In this document: positions 26,166 to 35,452 of the stretch, one piece after another
How the letters are laid out: each line of letters starts with the position of its first letter
Numbering within the stretch: position 1 is the stretch's first letter
From: Pseudidiomarina sediminum DSM 21906
GTDB lineage: Bacteria; Pseudomonadota; Gammaproteobacteria; Enterobacterales; Alteromonadaceae
NCBI RefSeq assembly: GCF_000423165.1
Contig: NZ_KE383983.1
Coordinates: 517,965 to 581,964, forward strand
DNA: 64,000 nt
Reading direction: 5' to 3'
The notes under the pieces: model-generated
Told to the model about the DNA's origin: nothing
Seen by the model: the letters and a program-made list of their open reading frames with translations, nothing else
Databases searched by the model: none
Translations under genes and position numbers: made by a program

Positions 26166-26711
26166 TTAGAACGGGTAATGCCAGTTCAAGCTAAAGAAGT
26201 CCAAACCATCGTTGGGACGATCAAGATCCGCTTGTGAATAATGGGTGTATACCACACTCACACGTGCTTTCGAGTTCGTCCCATACTGCCAACTCAAGCC
26301 AATCCTATCTTCAAACTGAAAGTGAATCGATAAGTCCCGATTGCTGATCGTTGAATCATCAAGCAAAGCAACGCCGATGCCGGCCTCAAGGTATAGCGGA
26401 CGTTGTTCACCGGCCAAATGCCACTGGAAAATCGGCAACAAGGTGAGGGCGTTGAGCTTATCATCGTGGTTATCAGAGTCTCGCCACTGATTCAGGGCGC
26501 CTTCAAGATAGATACTCGGACTACCGATTAAATCCAGTACGTTATTTGGTAAGAGTTGTTGCTCGAGCGCATTGGAGCGCAGCCCGACTCGCATGCCCCA
26601 AAGCTGGTCAGCCGAGTAGGCGCCTGCGACATGAAACTCTGCCGCAGAGGCTACCGCAGGCGTACAAAGTAATGCTGCTGCCAGAGCAGAAATAGAAAAA
26701 CGCTTCGACAA
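26166..26711 (-). CDS. PagL-like lipid A 3-O-deacylase
   Basis: A 181-residue outer-membrane protein of the PagL / acyloxyacyl hydrolase family, which removes the 3-O acyl chain of lipid A. It begins with TTG at 26711, supported by GAGGAGCTC upstream. The signal peptide ends near ASAAEF. It should fold as an eight-stranded barrel and ends in NWHYPF. The catalytic His-x-Ser is seen as TYSQ-like context: His157 and Ser159 in VVYTHYSQADLDRPNDG. Where P. aeruginosa PagL has the third catalytic residue Glu, 14 residues after the His, this protein has Asp171. The promoter carries an AcrR-like operator. Confidence 0.72.
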   Translation of the reverse strand: MSKRFSISALAAALLCTPAVASAAEFHVAGAYSADQLWGMRVGLRSNALEQQLLPNNVLDLIGSPSIYLEGALNQWRDSDNHDDKLNALTLLPIFQWHLAGEQRPLYLEAGIGVALLDDSTISNRDLSIHFQFEDRIGLSWQYGTNSKARVSVVYTHYSQADLDRPNDGLDFFSLNWHYPF

Positions 26712-26757
26712 GGTAAGAGCTCCTCGAGGTCATAATGGTGCGTCAAAAGGAGCTTAA

Positions 26758-26787
26758 ATTATACATACATTCATGAATGTATGTAAT
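26758..26787 (-). promoter_or_regulatory. pagL-like promoter with AcrR-type palindrome
   Basis: On the minus strand, ATTACA (26782-26787), an 18-base spacer and a perfect TATAAT (26758-26763) form a sigma-70 promoter. The 24-base perfect palindrome at 26762-26785, half-site TACATACATTCA, covers the spacer and touches both elements. It differs from the E. coli AcrR operator (half-sites TACATACATT and AATGTATGTA) only in the central two bases, from my memory of that site. This suggests repression by a TetR/AcrR-family regulator. Confidence 0.72.
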
Positions 26788-26825
26788 GAAATAATTGTTA
26801 TTTTTGTATTTGCTAAAGTAAGCGG

Positions 26826-27356
26826 TTATTCCAATTTTTCAGCGAAGGTACGCTTAAATTTGGCAAGTTTTGGGTGGACGACGGCCTGACAGTAAGCGTT
26901 TTGTGGATTCCGTTCGACATAGTTCTCATGGTAGTCCTCGGCGGGCCAAAAGACCTCAAGTGGCTGCACTTCAGTGACAATCGGCGCGTCCCAAGTTTGC
27001 TCGGCACGCATTTCTGCAATAATGGCTTCAGCTGCCTCACGCTGCGCTTCATCATGATAAAAAATTGCCGAACGGTATTGGGTGCCAACGTCGTTCCCTT
27101 GGCGGTTGAGTTGGGTTGGATCATGCAGCGCGAAAAAGATCTCTAAAATTTCGCGGACTGAAATTGACAGCGGCTCGAAGGTTAACTGCACCACTTCAGC
27201 GTGGCCGGTGGTTCCCGTGCAAACTTGTTCGTAGGTGGGCGACTCAAGGCTCCCGCCGGTGTACCCTGATTGAGCTTTAACAATACCACGCACTTGTTTG
27301 TACGCACCTTCGATACACCAGAAACAACCTCCGGCGAGGGTAATTTGTTGGGTCAT
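26826..27356 (-). CDS. msrA: Peptide methionine-S-sulfoxide reductase MsrA
   Basis: A 176-residue enzyme that repairs oxidised methionine. The catalytic Cys is in ITLAGGCFWCIEGAYKQV near the N-terminus. The conserved HAEVVQL and YHDEAQ elements follow, and a likely resolving Cys is in NPQNAYCQAVVHPKL. Length is standard for the short MsrA form without a fused MsrB. It is upstream of the pagL-like gene on the same strand but separated from it by its promoter. It is divergent from ndk. Confidence 0.95.
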   Translation of the reverse strand: MTQQITLAGGCFWCIEGAYKQVRGIVKAQSGYTGGSLESPTYEQVCTGTTGHAEVVQLTFEPLSISVREILEIFFALHDPTQLNRQGNDVGTQYRSAIFYHDEAQREAAEAIIAEMRAEQTWDAPIVTEVQPLEVFWPAEDYHENYVERNPQNAYCQAVVHPKLAKFKRTFAEKLE

Positions 27357-27473
27357 GCTTTACTCCTTACAGACGTTTAGACATCTATATCATGGTTCAG
27401 TGATGCTGAGAAGCGTTAATCGCTGTTTTTCTAATGTCATAGGGCGGAGGTAGCGTGACGGATCATGAGCGTG

Positions 27474-27479
27474 TATAAT
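27474..27479 (+). promoter_or_regulatory. ndk promoter, -10 element
   Basis: A perfect TATAAT at 27474-27479, with a GC-rich CCGCGCG after it and about 40 bases to the ndk ATG. The -35 side is poor (TAGCGT at 17-base spacing). The sequence GTATAATCCGCG is shared with the suhB promoter. Confidence 0.5.
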
Positions 27480-27520
27480 CCGCGCGACTTTATTTTAGAC
27501 AGCCTTTATTGGAGATCAAC

Positions 27521-27952
27521 ATGGCTTTAGAACGTACTTTATCAATCATCAAGCCTGACGCAGTTGCAAAAAACGTCATCGGCGCTATCTACAACCGTTT
27601 CGAAAGCACTGGCTTGCGCATTGTTGCAGCTAAAATGATGCACTTGAGCAAAGAGCAAGCGGAAGGTTTCTACGCTGAGCACAGCGAGCGTCCTTTCTTT
27701 GGTGCTTTGGTTGAGTTCATGACTTCAGGTCCAATCGTAGTGAGCGTATTGGAAGGTGATGACGCGGTAAAACGTCACCGTGAAATCATGGGTGCAACGA
27801 ACCCGACTGAAGCGCTTGCTGGTACGTTACGTGCAGACTACGCTGAAACTATCGACGAAAACGCAGTTCACGGTTCTGACGCTCCTGAGTCAGCGGCACG
27901 TGAAATCGCTTACTTCTTCGCTGACGAAGAAATCTGCGCGCGCACTCGCTAA
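27521..27952 (+). CDS. ndk: Nucleoside diphosphate kinase
   Basis: A 143-residue enzyme that balances NTP pools by a phospho-His intermediate. The ATG at 27521 ([20 protein letters not shown]) follows GGAGATCAAC. The active-site His lies in [20 protein letters not shown]. Length equals the family standard. In many gammaproteobacteria ndk is upstream of rlmN, as here. Confidence 0.97.
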   Translation: MALERTLSIIKPDAVAKNVIGAIYNRFESTGLRIVAAKMMHLSKEQAEGFYAEHSERPFFGALVEFMTSGPIVVSVLEGDDAVKRHREIMGATNPTEALAGTLRADYAETIDENAVHGSDAPESAAREIAYFFADEEICARTR

Positions 27953-27961
27953 GTTTGATTG

Positions 27962-27987
27962 CAGGGCTGGGTTACATCCCAGCCCTG
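27962..27987 (+). terminator. Stem-loop after ndk
   Basis: Perfect 10-base arms CAGGGCTGGG and CCCAGCCCTG with a TTACAT loop, nine bases after the ndk stop. There is no clear T run, so it may only pause transcription or protect the ndk message. Confidence 0.6.
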
Positions 27988-27988
27988 T

Positions 27989-28037
27989 GATATTAGCTAT
28001 ACGCAGGCTATGCTAGACTCTGTTTATAGCTAATATC
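27989..28037. repeat. 13-bp inverted repeat upstream of rlmN
   Basis: Perfect arms GATATTAGCTATA (27989-28001) and TATAGCTAATATC (28025-28037), 23 bases apart. It lies between the ndk stem-loop and rlmN. A TATGCT hexamer that could be a -10 element lies in the loop, so it may be an operator or a leader structure. Confidence 0.6.
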
Positions 28038-28104
28038 GAGCGTATCCCCCTCGAATTACCGCTTATTTTCATCATTTGATTCACTAACGCTTTTGGTTGC
28101 ATTC

Positions 28105-29238
28105 ATGAACGCCGTCGACAAAAAAGTAAATTTGCTTGATTTAAATCGCCAAGGTTTGCGCGAGTTCTTCCAAGAACTTGGCGAAAAACCGTTCCGTGCC
28201 GACCAGGTGATGAAGTGGTTGTATCACTTTTGTGTCGATGATTTTGATGAAATGACCAACTTGAATAAGGCGTTGCGTGAAAAATTGAAGCAAGTCGCCG
28301 AAGTTCGTGCACCGGAAGTGCGTTTGCAGCAACAATCCAGCGACGGCACCATCAAGTTTGCCATGACCCTATTTGACGGCCAGGACGTCGAGACGGTTTG
28401 GATTCCTGACAACGACCGCGCCACTTTGTGTGTGAGTTCGCAGGTCGGGTGTGCACTGGAATGTACTTTCTGTTCGACCGCCCAGCAGGGCTTCAACCGT
28501 AATCTTCGCGTCGCTGAAATTATCGGTCAGGTTTGGCGCGTAAATCAATTGTTGGGTGCCTTTGGTAAAACCGGCATTAAAGCGGTCACTAACGTCGTCA
28601 TGATGGGCATGGGCGAGCCGCTCTTGAACCTCACCAATGTGGTGCCGGCTATGGAGTTGATGCTTGACGATAATGCGTTTGGTTTGTCGAAACGCCGCGT
28701 CACTTTAAGTACTTCAGGGGTGGTTCCTGCACTTTATAAACTCAAAGAGCAAATCGACGTCGCCTTGGCGATTTCATTGCATGCCCCGAACAACGAACTG
28801 CGCAATGAAATCGTGCCGATTAATAAAAAGTATGACATCGCGGAGTTTTTGGCTGCGAGCCGTCACTATATTGATGGCTCAAAGGCGAATAAAAATATTA
28901 CCATTGAGTATGTTATGCTGGACCACGTAAATGATTCGATGGATCAAGCAAAAGAATTGGCGCAAACCTTGAAAGGTACGCCGTGTAAGATTAACTTGAT
29001 TCCTTTTAACCCATTCCCTGGCAATGACTATGGTCGCTCAAGTAATTCGCGGATTGACCGTTTTGCCAAGGTGTTAATGGAGCACGGCTACATTGTAACT
29101 GTGCGCAAGACACGTGGTGACGATATCGATGCCGCGTGTGGTCAATTGGTCGGTGATGTCATTGACCGAACGAAACGCATCTTGAAGAAGCAACAAGCGC
29201 AACGTGGCGGCGCGGGGATTGACGTCAAACTTTCGTAA
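28105..29238 (+). CDS. rlmN: Dual-specificity RNA methyltransferase RlmN
   Basis: A 377-residue radical-SAM enzyme that makes 2-methyladenosine at A2503 of 23S rRNA and A37 of some tRNAs. The start at 28105 ([18 protein letters not shown]) has no strong ribosome site. The CX3CX2C cluster motif is in [19 protein letters not shown]. The two methyl-transfer cysteines lie at the expected places, the second in [10 protein letters not shown] near the C-terminus. First gene of the run ending at der. Confidence 0.96.
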   Translation: MNAVDKKVNLLDLNRQGLREFFQELGEKPFRADQVMKWLYHFCVDDFDEMTNLNKALREKLKQVAEVRAPEVRLQQQSSDGTIKFAMTLFDGQDVETVWIPDNDRATLCVSSQVGCALECTFCSTAQQGFNRNLRVAEIIGQVWRVNQLLGAFGKTGIKAVTNVVMMGMGEPLLNLTNVVPAMELMLDDNAFGLSKRRVTLSTSGVVPALYKLKEQIDVALAISLHAPNNELRNEIVPINKKYDIAEFLAASRHYIDGSKANKNITIEYVMLDHVNDSMDQAKELAQTLKGTPCKINLIPFNPFPGNDYGRSSNSRIDRFAKVLMEHGYIVTVRKTRGDDIDAACGQLVGDVIDRTKRILKKQQAQRGGAGIDVKLS

Positions 29239-29308
29239 AGTCCCGCGGTGAACATAGGCAGGCGAGGTGTCGTCAAGATAGCATAGCCACAACCGAAGAG
29301 GGTCGGAC

Positions 29309-30097
29309 ATGCGATTTCTTATAACAGCACTTGGCGTTGGCATGAGCCTACTTCTACTGACTGGCTGCGTAAGTCAGCGAACAATAGATGGAAAGGAAAC
29401 GCCGGCGCCTGAATTTAATGCCGAAGAAGCTGCGGCAACGCGCTTAGCTTTGGGGCTCCAATATTTACAGCTGGGCAACTTTGAGCAAGCACGTGTCAAC
29501 TTGGAACGTGCGCGTGACTACACGCCCAACAATCCCTCCGTGCAAACTGGTATGGCGTTGTATTACCAGCAGGTCAAAGACTTTCCAAGCGCCGAACGTT
29601 ATTACCGCAAGGCCATTGCGGGGCAGCCGAACAATGGTGACACGCACAATAATCTCGGTGTTTTATTATGTTCATTGGGGCGTTATCAAGAGGCCGATGC
29701 GAGTTTTAATACCGCCCTCAGTTTACCCGACTACATCAAAGTGGCTGCCACCTATGAGAATGCAGCACGCTGCGCAGCCCAAGCAGGTGACTTTGAGAAA
29801 TCTGACGGCTACTTTCGGCGCGCCATCAACCATAGCTCCCGAAATAGCACTATTCTTGAGAGTTACGCTGCGGTATTGTTAGAACAACAGCGTTACCAAG
29901 AAGCGCAACGCATTCTCGAGCGCCGTTCGCAGTTACCGCAGTTATCACCGCAGTACTTGTGGCTCGAGACCGAACTCGCACGCCAGTTAAAGGACCGTGC
30001 AAAACAACAGACTTTTGGCGAATTATTGATTTCACGCTTTCCCGATTCACGACAGGCACACGACTATCGTGCGCGTAAAGCAGCCCCCAACTCATAA
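29309..30097 (+). CDS. pilW: Type IV pilus biogenesis lipoprotein PilW/PilF
   Basis: A 262-residue outer-membrane lipoprotein that helps the PilQ secretin assemble. The lipobox LLLLTGC is at residues 15-21. The rest is made of TPR repeats: GLQYLQLGNFEQARVNLERA, ALYYQQVKDFPSAERYYRKA and NNLGVLLCSLGRYQEADASF. The position between rlmN and rodZ is typical of gammaproteobacteria. No other type IV pilus gene is close. The ATG is preceded by GAAGAGGGTCGGAC. Confidence 0.92.
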   Translation: MRFLITALGVGMSLLLLTGCVSQRTIDGKETPAPEFNAEEAAATRLALGLQYLQLGNFEQARVNLERARDYTPNNPSVQTGMALYYQQVKDFPSAERYYRKAIAGQPNNGDTHNNLGVLLCSLGRYQEADASFNTALSLPDYIKVAATYENAARCAAQAGDFEKSDGYFRRAINHSSRNSTILESYAAVLLEQQRYQEAQRILERRSQLPQLSPQYLWLETELARQLKDRAKQQTFGELLISRFPDSRQAHDYRARKAAPNS

Positions 30098-30108
30098 TGA
30101 AGTAAGCC

Positions 30109-31155
30109 ATGACCTCAAATAACGATTTATTCAATGAAGAAGTAGCTCACGACGAAACCACAGCAAGCCCACAGGGGACCACACCTGGTCAGTTGTTGGC
30201 ACAAGCACGAGAGCAAAAGGGGCTCTCGCAGCAGCAGGTTGCTGATAGTTTGCATTTGCGTCTTGCGGTGGTGCAGTTTATTGAAGCTGACGATTATGCG
30301 CAGTTGGCGTCAGCGACCTTTGTTCGTGGTTATTTACGGTCAATGGCGAAAGCTCTAGGTGTTGATGAAAAACAGGTTTTTGATGCTTATCAGCAACTCG
30401 GTTATGAGCAGCCGGGGACAGATAACGTGACCATGCATAGCTTTTCGCGTCGCAAAGTAAAAGAGCGTAACGAAAGCCGTCTGAAGTGGGTCAGTTACGT
30501 GATTATTCTTGCGGTGCTAGTGTTAGTGCTGGTGTGGTGGTGGCAAGAAAGTGAATTTAGCCTTAAAACCATTACCGGTAGTGACGATGCACCTACCCAG
30601 CAACAAGCTGAGCAGTTGCGTGAATCGACCTCAAATCTTACCCAAGTGGTACGCCCAACGGTCAATCAAACTGCAGCAGAAACCACTGATGCGCCGTTGA
30701 CCGAAGCGCAGGCGCAAGCAGCTGGTGCAACCACCAGTACGATGGACGCGTTACCGACCGAGGATGACGTGCAAGCACCACAAGACAGCGCAGCAACGCC
30801 TACTGACGCAAATCCAAGCAGTGCTGACGCCGAAGCGGCTACGAGTGATGATGCTGAAGAAGTGCCAGCAGAGCCAACCTCAGTACCTGCGAGCGAAACA
30901 GCAGCGGCCGCGCCGACCTCTGAGCAACTGGTACTTGAGTTTAGCCAAGCATGCTGGGTTAAAGTGACCGATGCCACCGGCGAAGCCATTGCGATTGGGG
31001 TTAAAGCCGAAGGTTATCGCATGCCGTTGGCGGGACAGCCGCCCTTTGATTTAATTTTATGTCGTCCAGAAGCGGTGACTTTGACGTATAATGGCGACAA
31101 TGTAAGTCTTGATAACTATGTGCGTGATCGCAGTGTTGCGCTCACGCTTGATTAA
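30109..31155 (+). CDS. rodZ: Cytoskeleton protein RodZ
   Basis: A 348-residue cell-shape protein that links MreB to the wall machinery. The N-terminal Xre-type HTH covers about residues 25-95 (LLAQAREQKGLSQQQVADSL). A transmembrane helix, VSYVIILAVLVLVLVWWWQ, follows a basic stretch at about 125-150. A long Ala-, Thr-, Glu- and Pro-rich periplasmic linker comes next, then the C-terminal DUF4115 domain (LVLEFSQACWVKVTDATGE). It follows pilW by 11 bases. Confidence 0.94.
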   Translation: MTSNNDLFNEEVAHDETTASPQGTTPGQLLAQAREQKGLSQQQVADSLHLRLAVVQFIEADDYAQLASATFVRGYLRSMAKALGVDEKQVFDAYQQLGYEQPGTDNVTMHSFSRRKVKERNESRLKWVSYVIILAVLVLVLVWWWQESEFSLKTITGSDDAPTQQQAEQLRESTSNLTQVVRPTVNQTAAETTDAPLTEAQAQAAGATTSTMDALPTEDDVQAPQDSAATPTDANPSSADAEAATSDDAEEVPAEPTSVPASETAAAAPTSEQLVLEFSQACWVKVTDATGEAIAIGVKAEGYRMPLAGQPPFDLILCRPEAVTLTYNGDNVSLDNYVRDRSVALTLD

Positions 31156-31173
31156 GTTGTGTGAAGTAAATTT

Positions 31174-32286
31174 ATGATGCATGAAAACCCTATAAAACGT
31201 CGTCCTTCGCGCCGCATCTATGTCGGCAATGTTCCTATTGGTGATGGTGCACCGATTGCGGTGCAATCAATGACCAACACCGAAACCACGGATGTGGCGG
31301 CGACGGTCAAGCAGATTCATGCGATTGCGGCTGCGGGCGGCGATATCGTACGTGTGTCTGTACCGACCATGGACGCCGCAGAAGCGTTTAAACTGATCAA
31401 GCAGCAAAGCCCGGTGCCGTTAGTTGCGGATATCCATTTTGATTACCGGATCGCGCTGAAAGTGGCCGAATATGGCGTTGATTGTTTGCGTATCAACCCC
31501 GGTAACATTGGCAACGAGCAACGCATTCGCGCCGTGGTTGATGCGGCACGTGACCGTGGTATTCCGATTCGAATTGGGGTGAACGGTGGCTCGCTTGAAC
31601 GTGAAATTCAAGAAAAATATGGTGAGCCGACACCGGCCGCATTGGTCGAGTCGGCGATGCGTCATGTTGATATTTTGGACCGTTTAGATTTCCAAGACTT
31701 CAAAGTGAGTGTGAAAGCTTCCGATGTGTTTTTAGCCGTGGAGTCGTATCGTTTACTGGCCAAGCAAATTGAGCAACCGCTCCACCTTGGTATTACCGAA
31801 GCAGGTGGCTTACGGAGTGGGGCGGTGAAGTCATCAATTGGCTTAGGAATGCTTCTCGCTGAGGGCATTGGCGACACTTTACGTATTTCTCTCGCCGCTG
31901 ATCCCGTTGAAGAAATCAAAGTTGGCTTTGATATTTTAAAATCACTGCGTATTCGCAGCCGTGGCATTAACTTTATCGCGTGTCCAAGTTGCTCCCGCCA
32001 AGAGTTTGATGTGATTGGTACCGTGAACGCTCTCGAGCAGCGTCTTGAAGACATTGTCACCCCGATGGATGTGTCTATTATCGGTTGTGTGGTGAATGGT
32101 CCTGGCGAAGCGATGGTCGCTGAAGTGGGGCTAGCTGGGGCGAAGAATAAGAGTGGTTTTTACCTGCAAGGCGAACGGCAAAAAGAGCGGTTGGACAACA
32201 ACGATCTGGTCGATCAGTTGGAACGCCATATCCGTGCCCGCGTAAAACAGCTCGAAGCTGAACAGATTCCTGTGAAGCAAGCGTAA
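31174..32286 (+). CDS. ispG: 4-hydroxy-3-methylbut-2-enyl diphosphate synthase IspG
   Basis: A 370-residue [4Fe-4S] enzyme of the MEP isoprenoid pathway. It converts methylerythritol cyclodiphosphate to HMBPP. The TIM-barrel part starts with [20 protein letters not shown]. The cluster cysteines are in [14 protein letters not shown] and [14 protein letters not shown] second ATG directly follows the first. It needs Fe-S supply, and the isc operon lies 5 kb upstream. The C-terminus runs up to the hisS promoter. Confidence 0.97.
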   Translation: MMHENPIKRRPSRRIYVGNVPIGDGAPIAVQSMTNTETTDVAATVKQIHAIAAAGGDIVRVSVPTMDAAEAFKLIKQQSPVPLVADIHFDYRIALKVAEYGVDCLRINPGNIGNEQRIRAVVDAARDRGIPIRIGVNGGSLEREIQEKYGEPTPAALVESAMRHVDILDRLDFQDFKVSVKASDVFLAVESYRLLAKQIEQPLHLGITEAGGLRSGAVKSSIGLGMLLAEGIGDTLRISLAADPVEEIKVGFDILKSLRIRSRGINFIACPSCSRQEFDVIGTVNALEQRLEDIVTPMDVSIIGCVVNGPGEAMVAEVGLAGAKNKSGFYLQGERQKERLDNNDLVDQLERHIRARVKQLEAEQIPVKQA

Positions 32287-32300
32287 AGCTGCGGTATACT
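32272..32300 (+). promoter_or_regulatory. Putative hisS promoter
   Basis: TATACT (32295-32300) with a weak -35, GTGAAG (32272-32277), at 17 bases. A GC-rich discriminator (ACCCGCC) follows. It overlaps the end of ispG, so hisS may also be read through from upstream. Confidence 0.42.
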
Positions 32301-32341
32301 ACCCGCCATTTTTTGAAATTAACCAAACGGTAAGTGCAATC

Positions 32342-33604
32342 GTGGCAAAAACTATTCAAGCAATTCGTGGAATGAACGACATTTTGCCGGACCAAAGTCC
32401 GGCGTGGCAATATGTCGAGGGCGTGCTGCGTGAAGTGGCGGCAGCCTATACCTACCAAGAAATCCGGATGCCGATGCTGGAAAGTACGGACCTTTTTAAA
32501 CGCTCGATTGGTGAAGTGACCGACATCGTTGAAAAAGAAATGTACACCTTTGATGATCGCAATGGCGACAGTCTGACCTTGCGTCCTGAAGGCACTGCCA
32601 GTTGTGTGCGGGCGGGTAATGAACACGGCTTGCTCTATAACCAAATTCAGCGTTTGTGGTACATGGGGCCAATGTTCCGTCACGAGCGTCCGCAAAAAGG
32701 TCGCTATCGTCAGTTTCATCAGTTCGGTGTTGAAGCGTTCGGTATGGAAGGGCCTGATAGCGATGCTGAAGTGATTTTATTGTCGGCGCGCTTATGGCAA
32801 GCCTTTGGTATTAGCGAGCAAGTTGAACTGCAGTTGAACTCGCTGGCGTCGAATGAAGCACGCGCGCGTTATCGCGATGCATTGCGTGAGTTTTTACGCG
32901 CGCATGAAAGTGAGCTCGACGAAGATTCAAAGCGCCGTTTAGACACCAACGTGTTGCGGGTATTGGATAGCAAATCGCCGGAAACCCAAGCGGTGCTTGC
33001 TAATGCGCCGAAGCTGTCTGAGTATTGGGACGATGCCTCACGTGAGCATTTCGAAGGGCTGTGTAAGCGCCTCGATGCCGCCGGTGTGAAGTATGTTTTG
33101 AATGAGCGCTTGGTGCGTGGTCTTGATTACTACAACCGCACAGTATTTGAGTGGGTGACCACTGAGCTGGGGGCGCAAGGCACCGTGTGTGCGGGCGGAC
33201 GTTACGATGGTTTGGTGGAACAGTTGGGTGGCAAAGCGACACCCGCGGTTGGTTTTGCCATGGGGATCGAGCGCTTAGTGTTATTGCTCGCGTCGCAAAA
33301 CAAAATTCCCGCACATAATGCCGTTGATGTCTACGCCATCGCATTGACTGAAGCTGCGGAACTAAACGCGCCGGCCGTTGCCGAAAAGCTTCGGAGTCAG
33401 TCGCAAGGACTGAAAGTACAGTTACACTGTGGCCAGCAAAATATGAAGAAAAAACTGGCCCGTGCCGATAAATCAGGTGCTGAATTTGCGCTGATTATCC
33501 GCGACAACGATTTTGAACTAAAGCATTTGCGTGACCGTGAGCAAGAGGATGTGATTGCATCTTCATTAGATGCAGTGGTTGCACATCTTACTCAGAACTC
33601 ATAG
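32342..33604 (+). CDS. hisS: Histidyl-tRNA synthetase
   Basis: A 420-residue class II synthetase. The start is GTG at 32342 ([20 protein letters not shown]). Motif 2 is seen around [13 protein letters not shown] and [20 protein letters not shown]. The His-specific motif is [16 protein letters not shown]. Motif 3 is in [15 protein letters not shown]. The C-terminal anticodon-binding domain ends the protein. It lies between ispG and yfgM, the usual order. Confidence 0.97.
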   Translation: MAKTIQAIRGMNDILPDQSPAWQYVEGVLREVAAAYTYQEIRMPMLESTDLFKRSIGEVTDIVEKEMYTFDDRNGDSLTLRPEGTASCVRAGNEHGLLYNQIQRLWYMGPMFRHERPQKGRYRQFHQFGVEAFGMEGPDSDAEVILLSARLWQAFGISEQVELQLNSLASNEARARYRDALREFLRAHESELDEDSKRRLDTNVLRVLDSKSPETQAVLANAPKLSEYWDDASREHFEGLCKRLDAAGVKYVLNERLVRGLDYYNRTVFEWVTTELGAQGTVCAGGRYDGLVEQLGGKATPAVGFAMGIERLVLLLASQNKIPAHNAVDVYAIALTEAAELNAPAVAEKLRSQSQGLKVQLHCGQQNMKKKLARADKSGAEFALIIRDNDFELKHLRDREQEDVIASSLDAVVAHLTQNS

Positions 33605-33633
33605 CGAATAGAGTATTTATCCAAGAGGTCGTC

Positions 33634-34257
33634 ATGGAAACAGAAGAACAACAAGTCGAACAAATTAAAGCGTTTTGGAAAGAACATGGCAAAGGCATCG
33701 TCGCAGGACTGGTGATCGGTTTTGCCTTGTTCTATGGCTGGCGCTATTACGATGCACAAACCATGGCTAAGCAAGAAGGCCAATCGGAAGGTTACGAGCA
33801 AGTGGTGGCACAACTGGAAGCAGGCGACAGTGCAGCTTTCGATAACGCCAAGCAATTTATGGGTGACGCGCAAGGCAGCAACTACGCAACCTTGGCGGCA
33901 TTTGAATTAGCGCGTAAAGCGACCGAAGGCGGTGACTTACAGGCGGCAATTGAAGCCTTGGAAAGTGCGAAAGCGAATGCAAAAGGTACCTTGCAGCATG
34001 TCGCAAGCTTACGCCTAGCCCGTTTGTACCTTGCGCAAGAAGATTACGCTGCGGCGCTAGCTCAACTCGATGCGTTGGCTGCTGTAGAAGGCTTTAAAGG
34101 TAAGGCTGCTGAATTACGCGGTGACGTGTTGCTAGCGCAAGGCGATGCTGAAGGCGCGCGTAAAGCATACGAAGACGCTGTAGCCACTGCTGCTGAAGCA
34201 GGTGCACCGACCATGTTGGTTGAAAGCAAACTGAATAGTATTCCGGCGGCATCATGA
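33634..34257 (+). CDS. yfgM: YfgM, SecYEG-associated periplasmic chaperone
   Basis: A 207-residue membrane-anchored TPR protein. A short cytoplasmic N-terminus (METEEQQVEQIKAFWKEHGK) leads into a transmembrane helix, GIVAGLVIGFALFYGW, at about residues 21-36. TPR-like repeats follow (FELARKATEGGDLQAAIEAL, RLYLAQEDYAAALAQL). In E. coli YfgM binds SecYEG and PpiD and helps newly exported proteins. It is translationally coupled to bamB by an ATGA overlap. Confidence 0.9.
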   Translation: METEEQQVEQIKAFWKEHGKGIVAGLVIGFALFYGWRYYDAQTMAKQEGQSEGYEQVVAQLEAGDSAAFDNAKQFMGDAQGSNYATLAAFELARKATEGGDLQAAIEALESAKANAKGTLQHVASLRLARLYLAQEDYAAALAQLDALAAVEGFKGKAAELRGDVLLAQGDAEGARKAYEDAVATAAEAGAPTMLVESKLNSIPAAS

Positions 34258-35450
34258 AAAAATTAATGTACTTGCAACGCGGCCTTATTGCTGCCGCGGC
34301 AATCAGTCTCGCAGGCTGCTCGGTATTTGGTGACGACGAAATCACCTATAAAGAGCTGCAACCGTTCACCCCAAGCGCAAATGCCAGTGTGAGCTGGAGC
34401 GCAAGTGCAGGGAACGGTGTGGGTGAATTTTTCTCGCGCCTTAACCCCGTGGTCGTAGATAACCTTGTGGTGGTGGCCGATCGTGAAGGCAAATTGATGG
34501 CTTTCGATCGCGAGACGCAGAAGCGGGTTTGGCAAAAAGATTTGCAAACTGACTATGCTGTTAAAGGTGAGGGTTGGTTTGCTGGTCATGAGTCATTGCG
34601 CATTAGTGGTGGCTTAAGTGCTTACCAAGGACGCATCGCACTCGGTACCGAGAATGGTGACGTGTTCGTGCTGAACGCCAATGACGGTAGCTTGCTGTGG
34701 CACGCGCAGGTTAATGCTGAAGTCATTGCTGATCCGGCGATGGATGCAAGCTTTGTCGTTGCTGCGGCGAGTAATGGTGAGTTAATTGGTCTCGATGCTG
34801 ACAGCGGTGAAGAGCAGTGGCGTATTGTTACCGACGTGCCAGCATTGAGCTTGCGCGGCACCAGTGCTCCTGCGATTGCATCAGGTGGCGCTATTTTTGG
34901 TACCGCCAACGGTAAGTTGACCGTGGTGGTATTGGAAAACGGTCAGCAAGTTTGGGAAGCGCGTTTAGCCATTCCAAAAGGTGCGACTGAATTGCAGCGT
35001 TTGGTTGATGTTGATGCGGCGCCTATCGTTCGCGGTGATTTGATCTACACCATCGCATACAACGGTCAGCTTGCTGCGGTTGAAGTACGTAGCGGTCGTA
35101 TCGCTTGGCAACGTGAATATTCGTCATACCACAACATCAGTATGTTTGGTCGCACTATCTATGCGACGGACAGCGATGATCGTGTGTACGCGATTGATGC
35201 CAATGGCGGTATCGAGCAATGGGTGAATACCGATTTTGAAGGTCGTGGTTTGACTGCTCCAGTCTATTATCAAGGCCACATTGTGGTGGGTGACCGATTC
35301 GGCTTCTTGCATTTTATTGATGCGAAAAGTGGCGAAATCAGCGCCCGCTTAGAATTAGAAAGTGACGTTTATGTTGCCCCTGTCGTGGCAGATGACGCGC
35401 TTTATGTACAAACACGCGACGGTCGTTTACGCGCGGTAAGGATTAACTAA
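34254..35450 (+). CDS. bamB: Outer-membrane assembly lipoprotein BamB
   Basis: A 398-residue subunit of the BAM complex that inserts barrel proteins in the outer membrane. The lipobox AISLAGC is near residue 22. The mature part is an eight-bladed PQQ-like propeller, with repeats such as [27 protein letters not shown] and [11 protein letters not shown]. It overlaps yfgM and is two bases ahead of der, the standard order. Confidence 0.95.
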   Translation: MKKLMYLQRGLIAAAAISLAGCSVFGDDEITYKELQPFTPSANASVSWSASAGNGVGEFFSRLNPVVVDNLVVVADREGKLMAFDRETQKRVWQKDLQTDYAVKGEGWFAGHESLRISGGLSAYQGRIALGTENGDVFVLNANDGSLLWHAQVNAEVIADPAMDASFVVAAASNGELIGLDADSGEEQWRIVTDVPALSLRGTSAPAIASGGAIFGTANGKLTVVVLENGQQVWEARLAIPKGATELQRLVDVDAAPIVRGDLIYTIAYNGQLAAVEVRSGRIAWQREYSSYHNISMFGRTIYATDSDDRVYAIDANGGIEQWVNTDFEGRGLTAPVYYQGHIVVGDRFGFLHFIDAKSGEISARLELESDVYVAPVVADDALYVQTRDGRLRAVRIN

Positions 35451-35452
35451 AG

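Noticed and set aside
30666-30989. Open frame on the minus strand opposite rodZ, rich in Ala and Ser
   Set aside because: It is the complement of the low-complexity RodZ linker; no ribosome site or recognisable motif, and the codon bias belongs to rodZ.
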